Translations under genes and position numbers: made by a program
Source of the DNA: Archaeoglobus veneficus SNP6
GTDB lineage: Archaea > Halobacteriota > Archaeoglobi > Archaeoglobales > Archaeoglobaceae
Direction of reading: 5' to 3'
Length of the DNA: 64,000 bases
NCBI RefSeq assembly: GCF_000194625.1
Contig: NC_015320.1
Coordinates: 914,612 to 978,611 of the forward strand
Part shown: positions 51,463 through 58,957 of the stretch, in pieces
Numbering within the stretch: the stretch's first letter is position 1
Layout: the number at the start of each line of letters is the position of its first letter
Notes under the pieces: generated by a model
Told to the model about the DNA's origin: nothing
What the model saw: only the letters and a program-made list of their open reading frames with translations
Databases searched by the model: none

Positions 51463-53124
51463 CTATGCACACACGCATTCGGCCCTTCTTAATTCGTCAC
51501 TTTCGACGATAAAGTTCTGCATCGACACACTGTAGTTTTCGGCGAAATACCTTCTTAACTCTCTCTCAATCCACTTCTCGTAGTCTGTCTTCACCCAGTA
51601 TGTTCTGCCGTACGTCGAATTCACAACCTCGCCATCTCTAACAACGATTTCTCCATCCTTTATTGTCAGGTACGATGATGAAAATGCCTTTTCTATGATT
51701 CTGTAGTCTGACGAATTCACTTCAAGCGGATTGATGTCGTAAACAGCGATGTCCGCCACCGCCCCCACACCGAGGTGTCCCCTGTCAAGCATACCTGTGG
51801 CTTTCGCCTGATTGCTCCTCGTTACCATGGCTATCTCGTAGAAATCGTATTCCCTGTCTATGGCTCCGAGCATGGTTCTGCTCTCGACAGCTCTGTTAAC
51901 TTTTGCCATCTCCTTTTCCCTGTACTTTCTGCTCATGAGCATGGCTATAACTTTCGGATACGCCGTAAAGGGTGCGCCATTTGGATGGTCTGTTGTTAGC
52001 ATGACTTTCTCCGTATCCACCAGTAGAGCAAGTTCGAGGCCTATGGCCCACTGCACGGCGTTAACCGCAGAACGAGGACTGTAGGTTACTGGCGTGACAC
52101 CGGGAGCAGTTTCAGCTTCGACATCCTTGTTCATCCACTTTCTGCCTGTGAGCAACTGCAAATGAAATTCCATTGGTCCGTCTGCAGTCATCGTGGTTGT
52201 ATCGCCGAACATGATGTTGCCTGTGTCAATGGTAACGCTGTGCCTGTCAACGTACTTTGCAATTTCATCGCTCCTCGACTCGAAATCCCTCCACGAGTCC
52301 CCACCATAGCTGTGGAACTGCACGTGTGTCAGGTGTAAAAGCTGCCTATCGCCGGCCTCCATCCTGCCAGCAATTTTGATTGTTTGAAGGGTTGTTTCGT
52401 AATTTCCAGGCATACCGAGGTTGTTACAGTGGAGATGGACTGAATGAGGCAGATTCAGATCCTCACAGACTCTCATAATACAGCATATTATCTCCCTCGG
52501 CGTAACCTCGAAGAGAGGAACTGGATCATCCAGACAGGCTATCTCCCTCCTCCATCCCCACGCTTCAGTCCCGCCCGGGTTTACGAGCTTGATTGCGTAC
52601 CCCTTCGTTGCCTCAAGCAGCCATGCGACGTAGTTTTTCAGCATCTCGATGTCTCCCTCTGCTATGCAGTCCATGACGAACCAGTTACCATCTAAAAGAG
52701 GAAACGCAGCTTTGTCGAGGATTGGCAGCTCGTTAAGTTCGTGATGCGTGTGTCTTGCAAACAGTGGCGGCATCGCAGGTGTTATGACAGTTGTGTATCC
52801 CATTCTGGCGTACTCGTAGCCCGTCAGGAAGATGCTTGGAACGGAGTATCCGCTCCCACTCCTCAACCCGTTGTTTTTTGGAAATACCTTCCTCAGGCTA
52901 TCCTCTGGCCTGAGCATCCTTCCCGCATTCTCCTTCCCTCCAGCCACATGCGAATGGATGTCGAAGCCACCGGGCATAACGAGTTTGTTGCTGACGTCGA
53001 TTACCTTTGCTCCAAACCAGATTCTGTCAACTATTCTTCCATCTTTAATGTATATGTCCATTTTTTCTCCGTTTATTCCATTGATGGGGTCATAAACTAT
53101 TCCGTTCTTTAAGACTAACTTCAT
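51463..53124 (-). CDS. fwdA: Formylmethanofuran dehydrogenase subunit A
   Basis: Amidohydrolase-type subunit, 553 residues, which condenses formate with methanofuran at a binuclear zinc site. Metal ligands G-F-D-I-H-S-H-V-A, the V-H-L-H-C-N-N segment and L-T-T-D-H-P-N-G are intact. ATG 53124 follows GGAGGTGG and overlaps the end of the hdrA gene by 35 bp, so the Hdr and Fwd subunits share one mRNA. Confidence 0.96.
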   Translation of the reverse strand: MKLVLKNGIVYDPINGINGEKMDIYIKDGRIVDRIWFGAKVIDVSNKLVMPGGFDIHSHVAGGKENAGRMLRPEDSLRKVFPKNNGLRSGSGYSVPSIFLTGYEYARMGYTTVITPAMPPLFARHTHHELNELPILDKAAFPLLDGNWFVMDCIAEGDIEMLKNYVAWLLEATKGYAIKLVNPGGTEAWGWRREIACLDDPVPLFEVTPREIICCIMRVCEDLNLPHSVHLHCNNLGMPGNYETTLQTIKIAGRMEAGDRQLLHLTHVQFHSYGGDSWRDFESRSDEIAKYVDRHSVTIDTGNIMFGDTTTMTADGPMEFHLQLLTGRKWMNKDVEAETAPGVTPVTYSPRSAVNAVQWAIGLELALLVDTEKVMLTTDHPNGAPFTAYPKVIAMLMSRKYREKEMAKVNRAVESRTMLGAIDREYDFYEIAMVTRSNQAKATGMLDRGHLGVGAVADIAVYDINPLEVNSSDYRIIEKAFSSSYLTIKDGEIVVRDGEVVNSTYGRTYWVKTDYEKWIERELRRYFAENYSVSMQNFIVESDELRRAECVCA

Positions 53125-55471
53125 TCTCCACCTCCTGGCTCATTCGGACGAGATTTCTGATTTCATCGTCGATGTCGGGCAGAGACTTCAGCTTCTCAAC
53201 AAAATCGGTCACAACTTTCGCGAACTTCTCACCCTCGCTGGCAGAAATCCAGGTTAGGAGCAGCCTCTCCTTCCTGACACCGAACTGCTCCATCAGCGCC
53301 TGCAGCTTTTCCATCCTGCGCTTGGCCTTGTAATTTCCGGTCATGTAGTGGCAGTCGCCAAGGTGGCAGCCTGCAACGATTACACCATCTGCCCCACTCA
53401 GAAACGCCTTGATGACGAAGACGGGATCGACCCTTGCAGAACACATGACCCTGATAGCCTTCACATTTACGGGATACTTTAGCCTCGCAAGTCCTGCCGC
53501 ATCCGCTCCAGCATAACTGCACCAGTTGCACAGGAATGCGAGAACTCTCGGCTTCTCATCATCGAAATCGAAGGCTTCGCTAACTTGGGCAAGTATCTGC
53601 ACATCGGTGAAACAACCTATCTGCATAGCATTCGTGGGGCATGCAGCAGCACAGGCTCCGCAGCCGGTGCAGTTGGGCTTCACGTACGCCTTGCCCCATG
53701 CCATATCTATTGCATTAAAGTCGCACACCTCCTTACAGAGATTGCACCCGAAGCAAAGCTCTGGAATAACGTAGGCAGTGATGGGATCGATTTCGAGCTT
53801 TCTCTTCGCCATAAGGGCTGCAGCTCTGCTCGCAGCAGCACTTGCCTGCGCGACAGTCGATGGAATGTCCTTGGGCGAATGGGCACAGCCAGCAATGAAT
53901 ATGCCTGATATCGGAGCTTCGACTGGTCTGAGCTTGGCGTGAGCTTCCATAAGAAATCCGTCTTTATCTGCTGGAATTGCAAGCATCTGCCTTAGTTTAT
54001 CATTTTCGGCTGGAATAATGGCTGGAGCGAGCACTACCATATCAAACTCGTATTCCAATGGTTTCCCGAGAAGCGTGTCTTCTGCAACTACCCTTAGCTT
54101 CCCATCCTCCTCATAAATCCTTGCTGGTCTCCCCCTCACGAAGTTAACCCCAGAATCCCTCGCTTTCCAGTAGAACTCTTCGTATCCCTTGCCAACGGCT
54201 CTTATATCCATGTAGAACACGTAAACTTCAGTTTCAGGGTTCTTCTCCTTGATCTGCATTGTGTGCTTCAGCGTGTACATGCAGCAAATTCCGGAACAGT
54301 ATTTCTTCGCCCTCTCGCTTCTGCTGCCAACGCACTGGATGAATGCGATTCTTTTTGGCTCCTTCCCATCGGATAACCTTATAATCTTACCACCCGTAGG
54401 CCCGGCGGCGTTTACGAGCCTTTCGAACTCGAGGGAAGTAATCACATCTTTAAACCTTCCATAGCCGTATTCAGACAGCTTCTTCACGTCATAAAGCTCG
54501 TATCCCGTGGCGACTATTATTGTTCCAACATCAATCTCCACGATTTTGTCCTGCTGGAAGAAGTCGATGGCGCTTGCAGAACAAACATCGCTGCACATCC
54601 CGCAGCCGAGGCAATGCTCGGCATCGATCGTGTATTGCAACGGCACGGCCTGCGGAAATGGAATGTATATGGCTTTCCGGTTCGCGAGCCCCATCTCAAA
54701 CTCGTTTGGAACTTCGACGGGGCATAGCGTTGCACATACACCACAGCCCGTACATGCATCGGTGACGAACCTTGCCTTCTTTCTTATTTTGACCTTGAAG
54801 TTTCCGACGTATCCGCTTACCTCCTCAACTTCGGAGTAAGTAAACACGTGAATGCGCTCGTGTCTCCACGCCTCAACCATCTTCGGGCCGAGGATGCAGA
54901 TTGAGCAATCCATTGTCGGGAAGGTTTTGTCGAGCATTGCCATGTGACCGCCTATGCTTGGTTGTTTTTCAACAAGGTAAACTTCGAAACCCTGCTCAGC
55001 AAGATCAAGAGATGCCTGAATACCTGCAACACCTCCACCTATCACGAGAACCTTCGGCGTTATCTCTATCTGTATCTTCTCGAGGGGCTTGAGGTGTTTT
55101 GCCTTTGCAACAGCCATCCTCACAAGGGCCTTTGCCTTCTGCGTAGCTTCTCCTGCTGTGTGTACCCACGAGCACTGCTCTCTGATGTTTGCAACCTCGA
55201 GCATGTACGGGTTGATACCCGCCTCCTCTATCGTCTTCCTGAAGAGCTGTTCGTGCATTCTCGGACTGCAGGCAGCGATAACAACTGCATCGAGGTTGTA
55301 CTCTTTTATTGCGTTTGCAACCTCCTGCTGGCCAGAACTTGAGCAGAGATACCTGTCATCCTTCGCAATGACGACATTATCGAGGCTCGAAGCGTAGCTG
55401 ACAACCTCGTCAATATCAACGACGCCGGCTATGTTTCTCCCACAGTGGCAGACGAAAACTCCGATCCTCAT
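53090..55471 (-). CDS. hdrA: HdrA-MvhD fusion (flavin-based electron bifurcation subunit)
   Basis: Electron-bifurcating subunit, 793 residues. Order: N-terminal V-C-H-C-G-R-N segment; FAD site V-I-G-G-G-V-A-G-I-Q (about residue 147); ferredoxin motifs CTGCGVCATLC and CLGCGMCSDVC; after the flavin domain, CFGCNLCKEVC and CTGCGACAAAC; then a fused MvhD domain (CNWCSYA...CSARVD...GCHLGDCHY). MvhD is a separate subunit in hydrogenotrophic methanogens. The gene overlaps the FrhB-like gene by 4 bp upstream and fwdA by 35 bp downstream. It works with HdrC and HdrB encoded divergently at 57552-58800. Confidence 0.95.
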   Translation of the reverse strand: MRIGVFVCHCGRNIAGVVDIDEVVSYASSLDNVVIAKDDRYLCSSSGQQEVANAIKEYNLDAVVIAACSPRMHEQLFRKTIEEAGINPYMLEVANIREQCSWVHTAGEATQKAKALVRMAVAKAKHLKPLEKIQIEITPKVLVIGGGVAGIQASLDLAEQGFEVYLVEKQPSIGGHMAMLDKTFPTMDCSICILGPKMVEAWRHERIHVFTYSEVEEVSGYVGNFKVKIRKKARFVTDACTGCGVCATLCPVEVPNEFEMGLANRKAIYIPFPQAVPLQYTIDAEHCLGCGMCSDVCSASAIDFFQQDKIVEIDVGTIIVATGYELYDVKKLSEYGYGRFKDVITSLEFERLVNAAGPTGGKIIRLSDGKEPKRIAFIQCVGSRSERAKKYCSGICCMYTLKHTMQIKEKNPETEVYVFYMDIRAVGKGYEEFYWKARDSGVNFVRGRPARIYEEDGKLRVVAEDTLLGKPLEYEFDMVVLAPAIIPAENDKLRQMLAIPADKDGFLMEAHAKLRPVEAPISGIFIAGCAHSPKDIPSTVAQASAAASRAAALMAKRKLEIDPITAYVIPELCFGCNLCKEVCDFNAIDMAWGKAYVKPNCTGCGACAAACPTNAMQIGCFTDVQILAQVSEAFDFDDEKPRVLAFLCNWCSYAGADAAGLARLKYPVNVKAIRVMCSARVDPVFVIKAFLSGADGVIVAGCHLGDCHYMTGNYKAKRRMEKLQALMEQFGVRKERLLLTWISASEGEKFAKVVTDFVEKLKSLPDIDDEIRNLVRMSQEVENEVSLKERNSL

Positions 55472-56685
55472 GCCTTGCCCCTCTTCCTCTTTGCCATACT
55501 CACAACCTTCTCAACATCGCACCTCCCCATCTGGATGTATCCCTTCGAAATCGCTCCGCTGACGATTTTCTCGCCGATTTCAGTCCTCACGATTATAGTT
55601 CTCCAGCCCTTCGGAGAACCGGTGTTTCCGAAGGAAACGTCAGCATGTTCAGCTGTCAGATCTTCGCACTCCCTGCAGGCAACTGCATCTTTTTCCGGAT
55701 GGTTACCCCGGGGACAGAACACACCGAAAATGAGCTTTATCTCGTCACATCCGAGCTTCTGCATCTTTCTCGCAGCGGTGACATGGCAGGGAACGCCAAC
55801 GACTGCTATCTTCCTGAAGCCCCTCTTCACGGCATCTTTTAGCAGGGCAAGGGTTGGCGCAACAGCGAACTTTATTCCTGCTGCTTTCGTAAGCTCGTGT
55901 GGTTTTGTCGCGATGAAAGGCTTCTTTCCGACGACTATTGCACAGTCGATTAATTCAGCTTCCATAGCGTAAATCAGTAAAGACGTTGCCGCTCCACTTC
56001 CTGCAGCAACGGCGTCTATTCTGGTACTCTTTGCCGAAAGAATCTGCCTGTAAGGCCCGATGTCTCCTTCACTTTCTAAGGTAAAGAAATCTGTCTTGGG
56101 GCACTTCAGCAGGCATGAGGCGCAGTTCTTGCATTCGTCAACAAGGTGAGGATAACCGTCCATTTCCAGTGCATCTTCTGGACAGGACGCGATGCATGCT
56201 CCGCACAGCGAGCAGAGCTTTTTGTCTATTACCAGGTCTTTTAGCAGGGGAAAGATACTTCCTGCTTTCTCGAACCTCTTAATGAGCTCAGGGATGTCCA
56301 CGTTAAAGCCGTCTGCCTCGAAGACACGCCTGAGAAGGCCTGTAGAGAACCACTCCGAGAAGTAGTCAGGGTACGATGACCCGACTCTTGTGACTTTCTT
56401 CGTCTTCTCTGCCTTCCCCGGACTACCTCCGGTATTGACTTCTACTTCGTTCCCGCTGGCGGAAAGGGATACATACTTCTCGAAGCTCTTGAAGCCAGGG
56501 AGTTTAAGCTCCAGTGCGTTAAAGGGACATGCAGAGATGCACACTCCGCACCCCTCGCATCTGATGTCTGGCTTTAGCCTGCCCCCCACTATCCTGAGAA
56601 CGCCCGACGGAACGTTAAGGGGGCATGCAACCGCACAATTGCCGCAGCCCGTGCATCTTTCCTCGTAATATATGAGCTCAATCAA
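55468..56685 (-). CDS. F420-type FrhB/FdhB-like flavoprotein with four ferredoxin motifs
   Basis: A 405-residue iron-sulfur flavoprotein. N-terminal motifs CTGCGNCAVAC, CEGCGVCISAC, CSLCGACIASC and CKNCASCLLKC, then the FrhB/FdhB/FpoF F420-binding core (S-G-A-A-T-S-L-L, V-G-V-P-C-H-V-T-A, F-C-P-R-G-N...C-R-E-C-E-D, F-G-N-T-G). F420-linked enzymes of this family exchange hydride with F420. No hydrogenase or formate dehydrogenase catalytic subunit is beside it, so F420H2 itself is probably the electron partner for HdrA-MvhD. It overlaps its neighbours by 4 bp on both sides. Confidence 0.88.
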   Translation of the reverse strand: MIELIYYEERCTGCGNCAVACPLNVPSGVLRIVGGRLKPDIRCEGCGVCISACPFNALELKLPGFKSFEKYVSLSASGNEVEVNTGGSPGKAEKTKKVTRVGSSYPDYFSEWFSTGLLRRVFEADGFNVDIPELIKRFEKAGSIFPLLKDLVIDKKLCSLCGACIASCPEDALEMDGYPHLVDECKNCASCLLKCPKTDFFTLESEGDIGPYRQILSAKSTRIDAVAAGSGAATSLLIYAMEAELIDCAIVVGKKPFIATKPHELTKAAGIKFAVAPTLALLKDAVKRGFRKIAVVGVPCHVTAARKMQKLGCDEIKLIFGVFCPRGNHPEKDAVACRECEDLTAEHADVSFGNTGSPKGWRTIIVRTEIGEKIVSGAISKGYIQMGRCDVEKVVSMAKRKRGKA

Positions 56686-57446
56686 GAGTTTTCACCTCGA
56701 ACGAGCTTTTTAAAAGCTATTTCGTGCTGGAGACTCCAGGCAGTCCTTCTAACGGCTTCAATTCTCACGTCTGTCCTGACAACCTCTATGGCATTTGTCG
56801 GACAGGCATTGCTGCACGCCCCACAGTAAATGCACCTGTCTTCGTCAATTTCCACCGATTTGCTTGGGTCCTGGAGGGATATTGCCATAGAAGGACATAT
56901 CTCGCAGCAGACTCCACAACCCTGACAGGCATCATCGTTAACGATTACACTGCCCGAAAACGGCTTTTCGACGTATATTGCCTCCTCCGGGCAAGCTTTG
57001 CTGCAAGCACCACAGTAAATGCACAGTTCGTCGTCCCTCATCCTTCCGCCGAGCATTATTGCATTTCTCGGGCACGAATCTTTACAGACAGTACACTGCG
57101 GTGGACATTTGTTCAGATCAGCGAGAAATATTGCTCGATACTTGGGGCTGTACAGTCTGGTGGGTTTATCACCAGCATACACGTTTATGGCGTTAAGAAG
57201 ACAGACCTCGCTGCATATCCCGCAGAGAATGCATGTTTCAGCATCTATTACCACGGGTGGATACCCGAGCTTTACCGATGCGGGTGGGTTGAGTTTTATT
57301 GCATTTTTCGGGCAGGCAGTGCTGCACAACTCGCAGCCAACACATCTCTGGACATTGTAAACGAGAACTCTCTTGCCCACACCTTCCCTAATTATTTTAT
57401 ACAGACCGCCATCAAAGGATGCGTGGACCCTTAAATTCATCATCAT
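56682..57446 (-). CDS. Polyferredoxin with six 4Fe-4S motifs (FwdF/G-like)
   Basis: A 254-residue electron carrier. Motifs: CVGCELCSTAC, CILCGICSEVC, CPPQCTVCKDSC (irregular), CIYCGACSKAC, CQGCGVCCEIC and CIYCGACSNAC. It leads the minus-strand Hdr-Fwd operon and overlaps the FrhB-like gene by 4 bp, which suits a wire between HdrA and Fwd. Three tandem ATGs (57446, 57443, 57440) are possible; a TATA box (57471-57480) centred 26 bp upstream favours 57446, leaderless. The frame continues to 57518, but that lies before the promoter. Confidence 0.9.
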   Translation of the reverse strand: MMMNLRVHASFDGGLYKIIREGVGKRVLVYNVQRCVGCELCSTACPKNAIKLNPPASVKLGYPPVVIDAETCILCGICSEVCLLNAINVYAGDKPTRLYSPKYRAIFLADLNKCPPQCTVCKDSCPRNAIMLGGRMRDDELCIYCGACSKACPEEAIYVEKPFSGSVIVNDDACQGCGVCCEICPSMAISLQDPSKSVEIDEDRCIYCGACSNACPTNAIEVVRTDVRIEAVRRTAWSLQHEIAFKKLVRGENS

Positions 57447-57470
57447 CAAGCATGTGGAATCGTGTCCAGT

Positions 57471-57480
57471 ATTTAATTTT
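57471..57480 (-). promoter_or_regulatory. TATA box of the minus-strand Hdr-Fwd operon
   Basis: AAAATTAAAT on the minus strand about 26 bp before ATG 57446. It shares the 105-bp divergent intergenic region with hdrC. Confidence 0.55.
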
Positions 57481-57506
57481 TGCCACGACGTATGTCGAAT
57501 TTTGGA

Positions 57507-57552
57507 TTTTAGTAACAAAAATTGCTACAATTCATATCTATTGTCACTAAAA
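57507..57552. promoter_or_regulatory. Inverted-repeat operator between divergent hdr units
   Basis: TTTTAGTAACAA (57507-57518) and TTGTCACTAAAA (57541-57552) match in 11 of 12 positions as an inverted repeat flanking a possible hdrC TATA-like sequence (about 57530-57540). The right arm touches the hdrC ATG. The same core, TTTTAGT/ACTAAAA, recurs as a perfect palindrome before cdhA (58806-58819), hinting at one regulator for Hdr-Fwd and CODH. Confidence 0.45.
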
Positions 57553-58016
57553 TGATAGATAGTGTTAAATTACGCAGCACGGTTCGGCGCTGCATGGGTA
57601 CCTGCTACCAGTGCGGGACGTGCACGGCTGACTGTCCGGTTGCGAGACATGCAGAGTTCAATCCAAGGAAGCTGATGCTCGAACCGGATGGAAAACTTAG
57701 CTGGCTTTGTGCAACGTGTTTCAAGTGCTACAGGTGTCCGAAAGATGTCAAGCCGTACGAAGTGCTGGCGGAATTCAGGAGCAGAGATGTAAAGGAAGGA
57801 AGCTACCCGGCGTACGTTCGAGCTTTCGTTGACGTTGTGAAAAACTACGGTGAGCTGGATGAAGCAGCCCTCTTTATGAGGTTACTGAGATCCGGGAAGA
57901 TTATGGACATCTCGCTAATCCTTGCTGCCCTCAGGATGAGACGGGTGTCACTGCCTGTAAAATCCGAATGCGCCAGCGAGGTTAGGCGAATATTCGAGGT
58001 GGTTGGGAATGCGTAA
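57552..58016 (+). CDS. hdrC: CoB-CoM heterodisulfide reductase-type subunit C
   Basis: A 154-residue Fe-S protein with two clusters (C-Y-Q-C-G-T-C-T-A-D-C, about residues 19-29, and C-A-T-C-F-K-C-Y-R-C, about residues 53-62) and the helical HdrC tail. It passes electrons from HdrA to HdrB. ATG 57552 is used; the frame open to 57522 crosses the operator. It is transcribed divergently from the polyferredoxin-FrhB-HdrA-Fwd operon and overlaps hdrB by 8 bp. Whether the disulfide is CoM-CoB is unclear, since no methyl-CoM reductase is seen. Confidence 0.94.
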   Translation: MIDSVKLRSTVRRCMGTCYQCGTCTADCPVARHAEFNPRKLMLEPDGKLSWLCATCFKCYRCPKDVKPYEVLAEFRSRDVKEGSYPAYVRAFVDVVKNYGELDEAALFMRLLRSGKIMDISLILAALRMRRVSLPVKSECASEVRRIFEVVGNA

Positions 58017-58800
58017 GTTTGCTTATTTTCCGGGGTGTTCGTCGAAGCAGAGTGCTGTAGAATACGATCTGTCGGCAAGGGTTGTGGCTGAAAAACTCGG
58101 AATTGAACTTGTTGACTTCAATGCCAACTGCTGCGGCACACACGTAATCGAGGAGTACAGTAAAGACATCTGGTTAGCTCTGAATGCGAGAAATCTCGCA
58201 ATAGCCGAATCTCTTGGTCTTGACGTGCTTACTCTGTGCCCGGCGTGCTACCTCAACATGAAGAAGGCGAACTCAATGCTCAATACAGAGCTTGAGAGAA
58301 TAAACAGCATTTTGGCGAAAATTGGGAGAAGTTATTGTGGAAAAACGAATGTTTTTCACATAATTGAGGCTGTAGTCGAAGCGAAGCCAGAAAAAGATGT
58401 TAAATTCGAACCCAGCATGAGAGTTGCGCCCTACTATGGATGCCAGCTTCTCCGCCCGCCAGAGATATCTGGCATCGACGACCCCGAGAATCCCTCAATT
58501 TTCGAGGAATTGCTCGAAGGCATCGGCTATCATGTTGTGGACTTTCCTGCAAAGACAGATTGCTGTGGTGCAACACTGTTACTTCAAAATTCGGCCATCC
58601 ACCGATCCATGTCTCTTGAAATAATCAGAAAGGCAAAAAAAGCTGGGGCAGAATGCATCGCGACACTCTGCCCGCTGTGCCAGTTCTCTCTTGAAGTTGT
58701 GCAGACAAAAACGGTTGTGCCTGTATATCCTTTCACCCGGCTCGTTGGGGCATCTATAGGCGTGGAGGGATTCAATGTACACGTTTTTAAAAATTTGTAA
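58009..58800 (+). CDS. hdrB: CoB-CoM heterodisulfide reductase-type subunit B
   Basis: Catalytic subunit, 263 residues, with two CCG domains that bind the noncubane [4Fe-4S] clusters used to cleave the heterodisulfide: first F-P-G-C...N-C-C-G-T-H...C-P-A-C, second Y-Y-G-C...D-C-C-G-A...C-P-L-C. Both are complete, so a thiol-disulfide reductase is expected. ATG 58009 follows GAGGTGG and overlaps the hdrC stop. The cdh operon starts 157 bp downstream on the same strand. Confidence 0.95.
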   Translation: MRKFAYFPGCSSKQSAVEYDLSARVVAEKLGIELVDFNANCCGTHVIEEYSKDIWLALNARNLAIAESLGLDVLTLCPACYLNMKKANSMLNTELERINSILAKIGRSYCGKTNVFHIIEAVVEAKPEKDVKFEPSMRVAPYYGCQLLRPPEISGIDDPENPSIFEELLEGIGYHVVDFPAKTDCCGATLLLQNSAIHRSMSLEIIRKAKKAGAECIATLCPLCQFSLEVVQTKTVVPVYPFTRLVGASIGVEGFNVHVFKNL

Positions 58801-58805
58801 CACTT

Positions 58806-58819
58806 TTTTAGTACTAAAA
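58806..58819. promoter_or_regulatory. Perfect 14-bp palindrome TTTTAGTACTAAAA before cdhA
   Basis: It lies just after the hdrB stop and about 22 bp before the TATA box of cdhA (58841-58849). It resembles the arms of the inverted repeat upstream of hdrC. It may be a regulator site; the preceding T run could alternatively act as the hdrB terminator. Confidence 0.4.
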
Positions 58820-58840
58820 TGCAATAGAGTAATAACTCAA

Positions 58841-58849
58841 TTATAAATA
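58841..58849 (+). promoter_or_regulatory. TATA box of the CODH/ACS operon
   Basis: TTATAAATA about 115 bp before cdhA ATG would give a leader of about 85 bases that carries the GGAGGGG ribosome site (58946-58952). A second AT-rich tract at 58908-58914 (AATATAA) is an alternative promoter. Confidence 0.45.
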
Positions 58850-58957
58850 CCGATAATTTTAAAAAGCCGATGTGTTAGAGAAGAGCAAACGCGTGATGGA
58901 TAGTGTAGAATATAACTTTGGGCTAAATTAATAATATTCAGGTTTGGAGGGGAAGAG

